Shown here: positions 1 to 8,308 of the stretch, in pieces
How the letters are laid out: each line of letters starts with the position of its first letter
Numbering within the stretch: position 1 is the stretch's first letter
Notes under the pieces: model-generated
The model's input: the letters and a program-made list of their open reading frames with translations, nothing else
Database searches by the model: none
What the model was told of the DNA's origin: nothing
Assembly (NCBI RefSeq): GCF_005491705.1
Contig: NZ_CP028092.1
Coordinates: 4,774,001 to 4,838,000, forward strand
From: Pontibacter sp. SGAir0037
GTDB taxonomy: Bacteria; Bacteroidota; Bacteroidia; Cytophagales; Hymenobacteraceae
Direction: 5' to 3'
DNA: 64,000 nucleotides
Made by a program: the position numbers and the translations under genes

Positions 1-2
1 TG

Positions 3-428
3 CAGTATTCAGAAGCAGAGGCCACTCCCGATGAAAAGCTGAACCAGGAGCTGCTCAAACTTAGCGAGGATTGCTATCGTGGGTTGAATGACGACCTGAA
101 TACAGCCAGAACCATTGCTTCGCTCTTTAACCTGCTTAAAAAGATTAACAGCCTTTACCTGGGGCAGTTGCCGATAGATGCCTTGTCTAGAGGTACTTTC
201 GATACTATCCGCAATACCTATAATGAGCTGGTGCTGGATGTGCTGGGCTTAAGAGAAGAACCGACCGGCGACCTGGAAAATATGCTGGACCTGGTACTCG
301 ACTTTTACAAAGAAGCGAAAGAGGCAAAAGCATACGATAAGGTAGATGTTATTCGTGCAGAGCTTAAAAAGCAGGGCATTGTCATTAAAGATCTTAAAAC
401 TGGAATAGACTGGGCTTATGAAGAATAG
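3..428 (+). CDS. cysS: Cysteinyl-tRNA synthetase, C-terminal part (cut by window edge)
   Basis: This is the end of a class I aminoacyl-tRNA synthetase that charges tRNA-Cys in the cytoplasm. The open frame enters from before the window, so about 141 residues are visible. The stretch around DDLNTARTIASLFNLL and the following helices match the DALR-type helical bundle that follows the Rossmann catalytic core in CysS. The HIGH and KMSKS motifs would lie upstream, outside the window. The last codons overlap the start of the next gene by 11 bases, which suggests translational coupling. Identification rests on the C-terminal domain only, but that stretch is characteristic. Confidence 0.88.
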   Translation, partial: QYSEAEATPDEKLNQELLKLSEDCYRGLNDDLNTARTIASLFNLLKKINSLYLGQLPIDALSRGTFDTIRNTYNELVLDVLGLREEPTGDLENMLDLVLDFYKEAKEAKAYDKVDVIRAELKKQGIVIKDLKTGIDWAYEE

Positions 429-1428
429 ACTCAACACGCTGGCGGTGCTGCTCTTCTTTACTGTTATTCTCTACCGTTGCGATTCGTCTGAGAGAGGTAG
501 TAACGGGCAGGCAACAGTCGAAGTAGAGAAACCCGTTGTAGAGGCTCCTGCCTTTAATGCTGATTCTGCCTATCAGTTTGTGGAAAAGCAAGTGGCCTTT
601 GGCCCTCGTGTTCCTAACACAGCAGAACATTATGCCACAGGCGACTGGCTTATCAGCCAACTGAGAAGCTATGGCCTGGAAGTACAGGTGCAAAGCTTCC
701 AGATGCGGGCCTTTAACGGCACCATGCTGAACCTGCGCAATATTATTGCCAGCTATAACCCAAAAGCTGCCAACCGTGTGTTACTGGCAGCCCACTGGGA
801 TACGCGTCCTTTTGCCGATAAAGCAGAAACAGATCAGGATAAACCAATAGACGGAGCTAACGACGGAGGCAGTGGTGTAGGCATATTGCTTGAAGTGGCG
901 CGTGCCATGCATGCTGCTGAGCTTAAACCCAATGTTGGTGTTGATATTATTCTTTTTGATGGAGAAGACTATGGCCAGCCGGATAATAGCGAATTCCCTT
1001 ACCAGGATAACACCTGGTGCCTTGGAGCACAATACTGGAGTAAAAACAAGCATGTGCCAAACTACAGGGCCAAATACGGCATTCTGTTAGATATGGTGGG
1101 AGCCGAGGGCGCTAAGTTTGCCCGTGAAGGAGCCTCTATGAATTATGCCAAAGAGGTGGTGGATAAGGTGTGGAGAGCAGGCAATAACCTGGGCTTTTCT
1201 GAATATTTTATTTACGAAAATGCTCCGGCTATAACCGACGACCATGTGTATGTAAACGAGTGGGGCGGTGTTCGCATGATCGATATTATCGAGTACAATT
1301 TAGTGTCTTCTGACGGCGACTACTTTGGCGACTATCATCACAGGCATACAGATAACATGGATGTTATCAGCCGCAACACTCTTAAGGCAGTGGGGCAGAC
1401 AGTGCTGCATGTTATTTATAACGAATAG
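418..1428 (+). CDS. Animal-type glutaminyl-peptide cyclotransferase (M28 fold)
   Basis: Likely converts N-terminal glutamine of exported proteins to pyroglutamate in the periplasm. The 336 residues begin with a hydrophobic export segment ending at Cys21 (VILYRC), a poor but possible lipobox. The M28/QC zinc site is visible: Asp in GANDGGSG (about residue 149), Glu in FDGEDYG (about 183) and His310 in HRHTDN. The WCLGAQYW stretch also fits the type II (mammalian) cyclase branch, and length matches the known Porphyromonas enzyme of that branch (family knowledge). An M28 aminopeptidase is the alternative, but aminopeptidases usually bind two zinc ions with an extra His/Asp set. The ATG overlaps cysS by 11 bases. 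Confidence 0.82.
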   Translation: MKNRLNTLAVLLFFTVILYRCDSSERGSNGQATVEVEKPVVEAPAFNADSAYQFVEKQVAFGPRVPNTAEHYATGDWLISQLRSYGLEVQVQSFQMRAFNGTMLNLRNIIASYNPKAANRVLLAAHWDTRPFADKAETDQDKPIDGANDGGSGVGILLEVARAMHAAELKPNVGVDIILFDGEDYGQPDNSEFPYQDNTWCLGAQYWSKNKHVPNYRAKYGILLDMVGAEGAKFAREGASMNYAKEVVDKVWRAGNNLGFSEYFIYENAPAITDDHVYVNEWGGVRMIDIIEYNLVSSDGDYFGDYHHRHTDNMDVISRNTLKAVGQTVLHVIYNE

Positions 1429-1488
1429 CAGTTTTTCTGCTGATTTAGTTTGGTAACTGTGAATAAACGGCTCAGCTTTACCTAAAGC

Positions 1489-2016
1489 TTAAGGAGCTGT
1501 TGCCAGGCGCATCTGCCTGAAGAAATAGTACCTGCCGCTTACTTCCACCGCTTCGAAATCAATTTTGATCTGGCGGTTGTTCTGGTCAGAAAGCAGGAGT
1601 ACGGCAGGAATGATTTGCTGTGCTTTAGCCGCCTTCTGTTGCTCTACTCCGCCGGGCGAAACCTGCGACCAGTTTATGTTGGCTGAAACGCCTTCTGCTA
1701 TAACAGTCTTAAACCCGCTTTGAAACGCCTCCACCAGAGTTTCCGGAGATGTTAACTCCAAGGTTTGGCTTACCTGTGCGGAACTTTGTTTTTGAAGCCT
1801 TTCGTATGCCTGCTGGTTTAGCACATAAGGCATTAGCTCATCAGAAGAACCGGCGCTTAAAGCATCGAGCAGCCTGTTTCCTAACTCATCCAGGGTGCTC
1901 GCGCCATCAGGTTTTATAGAAGTGTGCAGTGCAGAGGCAAAGGCCTCAGGCGCACCAGGCCTAACCTGTTGGGGCTGTAGAACTGTTATACATAGAAAAG
2001 CAAGTGTGTAAAGCAT
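1489..2016 (-). CDS. Exported protein of unknown function
   Basis: A 175-residue protein that I do not recognise. The chosen ATG at 2016 starts directly at a signal-peptide-like segment (MLYTLAFLCITVLQ); an upstream in-frame start at 2055 would add 13 polar residues ahead of it and is less likely. The mature part has a helical LDELGNRLLDALSAG stretch followed by a mixed alpha/beta C-terminal half ending in KIDFEAVEVSGRYYFFRQMR. That arrangement is reminiscent of small NTF2/SnoaL-like exported proteins, but no motif decides it. It is convergent with the cyclase gene and divergent from the sorbosone dehydrogenase gene, so it is probably transcribed alone. Confidence 0.6.
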   Translation of the reverse strand: MLYTLAFLCITVLQPQQVRPGAPEAFASALHTSIKPDGASTLDELGNRLLDALSAGSSDELMPYVLNQQAYERLQKQSSAQVSQTLELTSPETLVEAFQSGFKTVIAEGVSANINWSQVSPGGVEQQKAAKAQQIIPAVLLLSDQNNRQIKIDFEAVEVSGRYYFFRQMRLATAP

Positions 2017-2175
2017 CGGGCTGTTTTTTGTAGTGTGAATACTACCTTCAGGCAAAAACTGTGAGGTATATTATCAAGTATACGTATCTTAGCAATACAG
2101 GTGCAACAGTCGTTAAAGAGCACCGCGCAAATAATCTCTGTTAACTAATACTACACCAGACATATTTAAACCTCT

Positions 2176-3399
2176 ATGAAAAGAATATTCTTGTACGTGT
2201 GCTGCGGTATAACTGCCTTGGCTCTAAACGCAGGCTGCTCATCCGACAACAAATCGAATAATGATGTAGCTAAAACCGGCCCGACCGAAAATGAGCAGGC
2301 AGAAGATACAGGCATCAGCTTACCGACAGGTCCTCTGGATAAAGACCTGGAAAGAATAAAGCTGCCGCAGGGTTTCCGGATAGATTACTATGCCAAAGGT
2401 GTTGAAAACGCACGTTCAATGGCTATAAGCCCGTCTGGGATTGTGTTTGTAGGTACGCGTACTGAAGACAAGGTGTATGCTGTGGTGGATGAGAACAGAG
2501 ACGGAAAAGCAGATGAGGTAGTAGAAATTGCTTCCGGGCTGAACTCACCCAACGGAGTGGCTTTTAAAGATGGGGATTTGTATGTAGGAGAGATCAACCG
2601 TATCATTCGTTTCCGTAATATAGAACAGAGTTTTCGCAATAAACCTCAATTTGAAGTAGTAACCGATACGTATCCGAGCGACGCGCACCATGGCTGGAAG
2701 TATATAGCCTTTGGCCCTGACGGGAAACTGTATGTGCCTGTTGGTGCGCCTTGTAATATTTGCAAGAGTGATAATCCTGTTTATGCTACCATCACACGCA
2801 TCAATGAAGATGGTACAGGCCAGGAAATTTATGCAGAAGGTGTGCGTAACTCAGTAGGGTTCGCCTGGCATCCTGAAACAGAAGAGCTTTGGTTTACCGA
2901 CAACGGCCGCGATATGTTAGGCAATGATGTTCCTTCGGATGAGTTGAACAGAGCACCTCAGAAAGGTTTACATTTTGGTTATCCGTACTGCCACCAGGGC
3001 GATATTTCTGATCCGGAATTTGGCAACCAGCGCAACTGTAACGAGTTCGAAAAGCCTGTTCAGAAACTGGGAGCGCACGTTGCCTCTTTAGGCTTTAAGT
3101 TTTACACAGGTAACATGTTTCCTGCCAAGTATAAAAATCAGATTATAATGGCACAGCATGGCTCCTGGAACAGAGACAGCAAAGTAGGCTACAGGCTAAT
3201 GACGGTAACGCTGGAAGGAAACAAAGCCGTGGCTTATGAACCATTTGCCGAAGGCTGGCTGGAGGGCGAAGATGATTGGGGGCGCCCTGTGGACGTGGTA
3301 ACAATGCGGGATGGTTCTTTGCTGGTGTCAGATGATAAGCACAATGCCATCTACCGGATCACGTACAGTAGTAATGCCGCCGCTACCGCCAATCAGTAG
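2176..3399 (+). CDS. Sorbosone/PQQ-glucose dehydrogenase-like beta-propeller lipoprotein
   Basis: A 407-residue soluble six-bladed-propeller dehydrogenase of the GDH/sorbosone dehydrogenase family, likely anchored in the envelope. The N-terminus is a clear lipoprotein signal (ALNAGC, Cys21). Family features include LPQGFRIDYYAKG, SMAISPSG, SPNGVAF, HHGWKYIAFGPDGKLYVPVG, the GVRNSVGFAWHP blade with WFTDNGRD, and the end blade RPVDVVTMRDGSLLVSDD. These proteins oxidise sugars with PQQ in characterised members; the substrate here is unknown. Extra Cys residues in APCNICKS and PYCHQG are typical of a subgroup. A TATCTTAG sequence at 2085-2092 resembles the TAnnTTTG promoter element. Confidence 0.85.
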   Translation: MKRIFLYVCCGITALALNAGCSSDNKSNNDVAKTGPTENEQAEDTGISLPTGPLDKDLERIKLPQGFRIDYYAKGVENARSMAISPSGIVFVGTRTEDKVYAVVDENRDGKADEVVEIASGLNSPNGVAFKDGDLYVGEINRIIRFRNIEQSFRNKPQFEVVTDTYPSDAHHGWKYIAFGPDGKLYVPVGAPCNICKSDNPVYATITRINEDGTGQEIYAEGVRNSVGFAWHPETEELWFTDNGRDMLGNDVPSDELNRAPQKGLHFGYPYCHQGDISDPEFGNQRNCNEFEKPVQKLGAHVASLGFKFYTGNMFPAKYKNQIIMAQHGSWNRDSKVGYRLMTVTLEGNKAVAYEPFAEGWLEGEDDWGRPVDVVTMRDGSLLVSDDKHNAIYRITYSSNAAATANQ

Positions 3400-3446
3400 G
3401 GTTGGTTGCTGTACAGAACCTGAGCAACGGATGTATCAGAATAAGC

Positions 3447-3499
3447 TTTAGGTAAAAGTACAGGGGCTTTTACCTAAAGAATGTTACCTGTACTTTTAC
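3447..3499 (+). promoter_or_regulatory. Two mutually exclusive hairpins ahead of the rim operon
   Basis: Hairpin A pairs 3447-3458 with 3467-3478 (12 bp, perfect). Hairpin B pairs 3452-3464 with 3487-3499 (13 bp, perfect). They share the GTAAAAG segment, so only one can form. Hairpin B is followed by a T-rich run (tcttttat). This is the layout of an attenuator or riboswitch expression platform, or of a terminator with a processed alternative. It lies 50 bases after the upstream stop and about 110 bases before the RimB-like gene. Confidence 0.5.
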
Positions 3500-3608
3500 T
3501 TCTTTTATAAAGGTAAGCCAGTAGTGCCTGGGCAGGAGAAAGGAAATAAGAAGCGTAACTGGTGCATATTGCCAATTTCTAAATCAGGAAGCCTCTAACT
3601 AGCAATTG

Positions 3609-4094
3609 ATGAAAAACAAGGATGTTAAAAGATCAGACGTTGAAAAGAAGTTAATCGGGAGACGGGAGAAAGTCTCTTTCCCAGAACTCGGAATAGAGGA
3701 GATTGAAGCCAAAATTGATACCGGGGCTTATACTTCAGCTATTCATTGCTCTGATATACACGAAGAGGTGCAGCCAGACGGTACAAAAGTAATAGCACTG
3801 GATTTGCTCGATCCTTCCCATCCGCAGTACAACCATAAAAAATTAAAATTCTCTGAGTACGATTTCAGGGAAATTAAAAACTCTTTTGGCGATGTGCAGG
3901 AACGATACGTTATCACTACTAAAATTCAGGTTTTCGACGAAGTGATAGAAGCAGAGTTTTCGCTTTCGGACCGTAGCGATATGAAATACCCTGTTCTGAT
4001 TGGCCGGAAGCTCCTGAAAGGCAGGTTTGTGGTAGATGTTTCCCGAAAAAATGTCGCCTTTAAATCAAGAAACAAGCAACAAAAGAAGATATAA
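3609..4094 (+). CDS. RimB-type retropepsin-like protease (COG4067)
   Basis: A 161-residue protein of the family often named 'ATP-dependent zinc protease', whose fold is retropepsin-like. The aspartic-protease signature IDTGAYTS is present near residue 38, and the C-terminal VLIGRKLLKGRFVVDVSRK stretch is typical. In Pseudomonas the homologue RimB works with RimK, removing or controlling poly-glutamate on ribosomal protein S6 (family knowledge). The ATG at 3609 is preferred over a TTG one codon upstream. The gene is first of a three-gene operon; the RimK gene follows after only 5 bases, which supports the functional link. Confidence 0.85.
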   Translation: MKNKDVKRSDVEKKLIGRREKVSFPELGIEEIEAKIDTGAYTSAIHCSDIHEEVQPDGTKVIALDLLDPSHPQYNHKKLKFSEYDFREIKNSFGDVQERYVITTKIQVFDEVIEAEFSLSDRSDMKYPVLIGRKLLKGRFVVDVSRKNVAFKSRNKQQKKI

Positions 4095-4099
4095 TATTT

Positions 4100-5002
4100 A
4101 TGAAAATAGCCATTCTCTCCCGTAATCCCAAGCTGTACTCTACAAGGCGATTAGTAGAGGCGGCACAACAGCGGGGGCATGAGGCCATCGTACTCGACCA
4201 CTTGCGCTGCGACTTGGTAATAGAGCAAGGTAACCCGCATATTCTTTATAAAGGAGAGAGGCTAAGCGGAATTGATGCTGTTATACCTCGTATAGGTGCT
4301 TCGGTTACGTTTTACGGAACGGCGGTAGTACGGCAGTTTGCCATGATGAAAGTAAAAAGCGCGGTAGACTCTCAGGCTATTCTGCGCTCCCGCGATAAGC
4401 TGCGCAGCCTTCAGATCTTGTCAAGAGCAGGGTTGGGTATGCCTAAAACCGCTTTTACCAATTACTCTAAAAACACGGCTGAACTGGTGAAAGAAGTAGG
4501 TGGTGCTCCGCTGGTGATAAAGTTACTGGAAGGTACGCAAGGCCTCGGAGTAGTGCTGGCCGAAACAAAAAAAGCTGCTGAATCTGTTATTGAGGCATTT
4601 CATAACCTGAAGGCGCGCATTATTGTGCAGGAATTTATAGCCGAAGCGGGCGGTGCCGACATTCGTGCTTTTGTGGTAAATGGCGAGGTGGTGGGAGCCA
4701 TGAAGCGGCAAGGAAAAGAAGGTGAATTCCGCTCTAACCTGCATCGTGGCGGCAATGCCAGCCTGATTAAGCTTACCCGGCAGGAGAAAGCGGCGGCACT
4801 GCTGGCCGCTAAATCTTTGGGCCTAGGTATTGCAGGCGTAGATATGCTGCAGTCGAAAAGAGGACCGCTTATACTGGAGGTAAACTCTTCTCCGGGGCTC
4901 GAAGGAATTGAAAAAGCTACAAACAAAGATATTGCCGGAAAGGTGATCAAATATGTGGAAGACCTGGTGCAGAAGAAGACCACCAAGAAAATGACCGAGT
5001 AA
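4100..5002 (+). CDS. rimK: RimK-type alpha-L-glutamate ligase (ATP-grasp)
   Basis: A 300-residue ATP-grasp ligase that adds glutamate to an acceptor carboxyl or amine; in E. coli RimK the acceptor is the C-terminus of ribosomal protein S6. The N-terminal MKIAILSRNPKLYSTRRLVE and the PRIGASVTFYGTAVVRQF segment are RimK hallmarks. The ATP-grasp domain shows GTQGLGVVLAE, the AFVVNGEVVGAMKRQ strand and the metal-binding LEVNSSPGLEGIE. It sits between a RimB-like protease and an AstE/AspA-like deacylase with 5- and 3-base gaps, so the three are probably co-transcribed. The true acceptor in this organism cannot be read from sequence. Confidence 0.92.
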   Translation: MKIAILSRNPKLYSTRRLVEAAQQRGHEAIVLDHLRCDLVIEQGNPHILYKGERLSGIDAVIPRIGASVTFYGTAVVRQFAMMKVKSAVDSQAILRSRDKLRSLQILSRAGLGMPKTAFTNYSKNTAELVKEVGGAPLVIKLLEGTQGLGVVLAETKKAAESVIEAFHNLKARIIVQEFIAEAGGADIRAFVVNGEVVGAMKRQGKEGEFRSNLHRGGNASLIKLTRQEKAAALLAAKSLGLGIAGVDMLQSKRGPLILEVNSSPGLEGIEKATNKDIAGKVIKYVEDLVQKKTTKKMTE

Positions 5003-5005
5003 AGC

Positions 5006-5947
5006 ATGCCCGAATCAATTATTATCAATGGTAAGTCTATAGACAGAGGAGAAAAAGTATTAACAAAGCTGGTCATTTCAAAGCTGCCGAGTGGCACCGT
5101 TATCGAAATACCTGTGTATGTTTTCCGTTCGGTGCACGATGGGCCTGTTGTGCTGCTTATGGCAGGTATGCATGGCGATGAGGTGAACGGTATTGAAATT
5201 GTGCGGCGTATGCTTACCAAAAAGATGCTGTACCCGCTAAAAGGGACCATTATTGCAGTGCCTATACTTAATATCTATGGTTTCCTGAATTTCTCCAGGG
5301 AGGTGCCGGATGGAAAAGATGTTAACCGCAGCTTTCCGGGTAGCAGAGATGGCTCTTTGGCAAGTCGTGTAGCGCATCGTTTCATGAAAGAAGTAATGCC
5401 CTATGTAGATTATGGCGTAGACTTTCATACCGGTGGCGCCAGCCGTACAAACTATCCGCAAATCCGCTGTGTGATGAGTGAGCCGGAAAATGTGGAACTG
5501 GCAAAAGCCTTTGCGGCTCCCTTTATCTTAAATGCACCTTACCGGCAGGGCTCCTTGCGAAAAGAAGCTTTTAAATTAGGAAAACACATTCTGGTATACG
5601 AAACAGGTGAGAGCCTGCGCTTTGATGAAGTAGGCATCGCAACCGGTATAGAAGGCACCTGCCGCTTGCTGCGCCACCTGGGAATGGTTGAAGCAGCTCC
5701 TGCAGCTACTAAAGAAACAATTGTGTGTTCAAAAGATCTGTGGATAAGAGCCAAGAACGCAGGTTTATTCAGAAGCAGCATCCGGTCAGGTGATTATATC
5801 AGGAAAAACCAATTAATAGGTACCATTACAGATCCTTATGGAGAAATGGAGGTAAAGGTTAACTCACCTGCCGCCGGTTATATTATAGGAGTAAATAACA
5901 TGCCCGTTGTAAATCAAGGCGATGCTTTGGTGCATATCGGGTTTTAA
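5006..5947 (+). CDS. Succinylglutamate desuccinylase/aspartoacylase family hydrolase
   Basis: A 313-residue zinc hydrolase of the M14-like AstE/AspA family. The zinc and catalytic motifs are visible: GMHGDEVNGIE (His and Glu ligands) near residue 55 and DFHTGG near 140, with YETGESLRFDE near 200 supplying the general-base Glu region. A C-terminal beta domain, SPAAGYIIGVNNMPVVNQGDALVHIG, resembles the lipoyl-like barrel of this subgroup. Members cleave N-acyl amino acids or related amides. It ends the rimB-like/rimK operon, so it may trim or recycle a glutamylated or acylated product of RimK (inference). A perfect 16-bp hairpin follows the gene. Confidence 0.86.
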   Translation: MPESIIINGKSIDRGEKVLTKLVISKLPSGTVIEIPVYVFRSVHDGPVVLLMAGMHGDEVNGIEIVRRMLTKKMLYPLKGTIIAVPILNIYGFLNFSREVPDGKDVNRSFPGSRDGSLASRVAHRFMKEVMPYVDYGVDFHTGGASRTNYPQIRCVMSEPENVELAKAFAAPFILNAPYRQGSLRKEAFKLGKHILVYETGESLRFDEVGIATGIEGTCRLLRHLGMVEAAPAATKETIVCSKDLWIRAKNAGLFRSSIRSGDYIRKNQLIGTITDPYGEMEVKVNSPAAGYIIGVNNMPVVNQGDALVHIGF

Positions 5948-6008
5948 GCCTTGGCTTTAAAAGTGTAGGTAACAGATAAGGTACCGCTACTCCTTTGTGA
6001 AGAGCTTT

Positions 6009-6054
6009 AAAGCAAGAGGGGCCGCTGCAGATGTGCAACGGCCCCTCTTGCTTT
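6009..6054. terminator. Bidirectional hairpin terminator, 16-bp perfect stem
   Basis: The stem pairs 6009-6024 with 6039-6054 without mismatch, with a 14-base loop. The outer pairs are A-T, giving a short T run on both strands. It lies between convergent genes (deacylase and small outer-membrane protein) and can serve both. Confidence 0.85.
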
Positions 6055-6074
6055 AGGTTAAGCAGGTTTCTAGT

Positions 6075-6563
6075 TTAGAATACATAGCGTACATGCAGGG
6101 CGCTATCCCAGAAGCCACCTCCGCTAGGTATGTTTATGTAAGGCTTGATATCAGCACCAATTGTGAAAGGAATATCGCGGATATAGTACTCAAGGCCCAG
6201 AATGCCATCTACACCCACTCCAAAAATGCCCTTATCGCCATAGCGTCTGTGGCCCGCGTTATAATAATAACGGCCATTATAAAAACCAACGTGTCCGCCA
6301 ATACCATAGTACCATTGCAGGCCTCTTGCGTTAAAGGCAGGAGCATGCTTTTCATACAGCACGGTAATTACAGTGCCTCTGTAGTTAAAGCTTGTACTTA
6401 AAATCCCTTCGATAGCGGCATCACGTTCTATGAAGTGCTTTACAGTAAGACCTGAGGCTACACCACCTCTTAAGCCAATGCCTGTTGTGTATTCCTGTGC
6501 CTGCACTGCAGAAAAAGCGGCTACAAGCGCAAGAGTAAAAAATAGGCGGATAAAAGTTTTCAT
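6075..6563 (-). CDS. Small exported outer-membrane beta-barrel-like protein
   Basis: A 162-residue protein with a clean signal peptide (MKTFIRLFFTLALVAAFSAVQAQ). The mature part alternates short hydrophobic strands with Gly/Tyr-rich turns: TTGIGLRGGVASGLTVKHF, YYGIGGHVGFYNGRYYY, FGVGVDGILGLEYYI and FTIGADIKPYINI. It ends in ALHVRYVF, with a terminal Phe as outer-membrane barrels often have. Eight strands would fit the length. Bacteroidota carry many such small porin-like proteins of unknown role, and no specific function can be assigned. It is convergent with the deacylase gene and has its own terminator. Confidence 0.7.
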   Translation of the reverse strand: MKTFIRLFFTLALVAAFSAVQAQEYTTGIGLRGGVASGLTVKHFIERDAAIEGILSTSFNYRGTVITVLYEKHAPAFNARGLQWYYGIGGHVGFYNGRYYYNAGHRRYGDKGIFGVGVDGILGLEYYIRDIPFTIGADIKPYINIPSGGGFWDSALHVRYVF

Positions 6564-6672
6564 GTTTTATTGTTAAAAAGGTTGAACTGTGGCAGAAGAG
6601 CATTGCTCGTCCTGTTTATGCCGCAAAATTATAACTTCTAACGAAGAGAAGAGAAAATATTACACAGAGGTT

Positions 6673-7458
6673 TTATTTTTTAGCTGTGGTTTTATAGTCC
6701 TGCAGGTAAACTGTCTTTTTTGTTCGTCGGGCTATCAGCTTAAAAAAAGAGATAAAGTTTTGCTGGTCAAGCTGTAGCGCTTTAGCAAACGGATCAGGCT
6801 TTCCTTTCTTCTCGAAATCCTGTATATAGTGTTGCCTGACCACGTCGGCTTCTGCCAGCTCTTCTGCTGCCTCAATCTGCACAAGGCCTGTTTTCTCCCA
6901 GAGTTTGCGCCACCAGTCGGTTGTATGAATAAAATACCAGTAGTTTTGGTAATCTTCCTGCAGAAAGGAAGGCACCTGCTCCAAAGATTTTATTTCCTGG
7001 GTGAAGCATACATCTACTATGGCAATGTAGCCGCCAGGCTTTATGAAGCGGGCAATGTAAGGCAGGTATTTTTCGTCGGTGCCGAAATAGGTATATGAGT
7101 CTACTACTACCACAACATCAAAGTACTCTTCTGCAAATGGCAGCGCGCGGGCATCGGCTTCGAGCGGAATTACCTTGTCTTCGCAGCCTTCGCTTTTGAT
7201 GCGTTCGTAGTTGGAACTGGCCGAGATAGCCTCGTCTACAGCCCATACTGTAACGCCAAATTCCTTTGCCAGGAAAATAGAGCTGATGGCTTTGCCACAA
7301 CCAAGATCCAGAACACGCATTCCGGCTTTCAGAGGAACCGACTTCGTTAAGCTTTCGAGGTTGAAAAGCACGTTTTCGCCCATAGAGTGCTTGCGCACCC
7401 AATCCGGATCGTAACGGGATGCTTTAGGGAATATATGATGTAGAGTTTGCTCCTGCAT
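6673..7458 (-). CDS. Class I SAM-dependent methyltransferase
   Basis: A 261-residue cytoplasmic methyltransferase. The Rossmann motif I is VLDLGCGKA near residue 50, followed by the acidic ribose-binding strand end VWAVDEAIS, the adenine-contacting EADARALPF and the motif IV strand FDVVVVVDSYTYFG. KPGGYIAIVD is the usual post-motif. The C-terminal half (YWYFIHTTDWWRKLWEKTGL) resembles small-molecule methyltransferases rather than RNA or DNA enzymes. The substrate is not evident. It is followed on the same strand by the small barrel gene but with a 109-base gap, so operon membership is uncertain. Confidence 0.82.
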   Translation of the reverse strand: MQEQTLHHIFPKASRYDPDWVRKHSMGENVLFNLESLTKSVPLKAGMRVLDLGCGKAISSIFLAKEFGVTVWAVDEAISASSNYERIKSEGCEDKVIPLEADARALPFAEEYFDVVVVVDSYTYFGTDEKYLPYIARFIKPGGYIAIVDVCFTQEIKSLEQVPSFLQEDYQNYWYFIHTTDWWRKLWEKTGLVQIEAAEELAEADVVRQHYIQDFEKKGKPDPFAKALQLDQQNFISFFKLIARRTKKTVYLQDYKTTAKK

Positions 7459-7559
7459 AAATTATTGCTGCTTATATGATAAGACGAGGTTTTACCTCCC
7501 TCGTTTGCACCTGAAAGAAGCTCTTGCTTAGTGCTTAGCAGCTTACGGAAAGGCTGGGC

Positions 7560-8231
7560 TTACGGTTGAGAACCAAGTTTTTCAATTTGGTCGGAAGGGT
7601 AAATATGAATACCCGGCTGCTCCCGTGAGGCAGCCTGCAACATGGCTTTTGCAACTGTTTCGCCTTGTATAGGCCTGTATTTTTTTAGAGGACCGATCAT
7701 CAGACTGCTGAGAGGCTTCATAATGGCAGCACCAATTGCCTCTCCCAGGCGTTTTTCAGGTCTGTCGCCAAGCAGGAGCGAAGGGCGGAAAATCTGTACT
7801 GACGTAAAGCTGTTTTTCACAATGTCAGCCTCCATTTCTCCTTTCACTCTGTTATAAAACAGGCTCGAGCCTGCATCTGCTCCCATGGCCGAAACCACTA
7901 AGAACTGAGAGGCCTGCCTGTTGGCGGTAATGTTAGCCAGCTGCACAACATAGGTATGGTCTACCTTGTAAAATGCATCCTGAGAGCCTGCCTTCTTTAT
8001 AGTGGTGCCAAGGCAACAGTAAATATCGTCAGCTGCCAGTTCGGAGGCAAACCTTTTCAGGTTGTCAAAATCAACTACCAGTTGTTCCAGCTTAGGGTTG
8101 ATGAGGGGTAGCTCGCGGCGACCAACCGAAATAACCTGGCTGTAGCGATCGCTACTTAAAAGGTAGTTGAGGCAGTGGCCACCTACTAAACCACTGGCTC
8201 CGGCAATTAGGGCGGTTCTTATTCTTTGCAT
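7560..8231 (-). CDS. TIP30/HTATIP2-like NAD(P)-binding reductase
   Basis: A 223-residue atypical short-chain dehydrogenase. The N-terminal dinucleotide motif is AGASGLVGGHCL. The IYCCLGTTIKKAGSQDAFYKVDHTYV segment and FLVVSAMGADAGSSLFYNRVKGEME match the HTATIP2/TIP30-like family, with Ser-Tyr-x3-Lys type residues in the last motif (YNRVK). IFRPSLLLGDRPEKR follows as usual. Cofactor is expected to be NADPH; the substrate is unknown. It is encoded on the same strand as the methyltransferase, 101 bases upstream of it, and downstream of CvfB. Confidence 0.82.
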   Translation of the reverse strand: MQRIRTALIAGASGLVGGHCLNYLLSSDRYSQVISVGRRELPLINPKLEQLVVDFDNLKRFASELAADDIYCCLGTTIKKAGSQDAFYKVDHTYVVQLANITANRQASQFLVVSAMGADAGSSLFYNRVKGEMEADIVKNSFTSVQIFRPSLLLGDRPEKRLGEAIGAAIMKPLSSLMIGPLKKYRPIQGETVAKAMLQAASREQPGIHIYPSDQIEKLGSQP

Positions 8232-8308
8232 GAGCTACTATTTATGCTGGAATTACGCTTTTGCAGTTAACTTGGCTAAGAAGCCAGCATCTTTCTCCTG
8301 TCAGAGCG

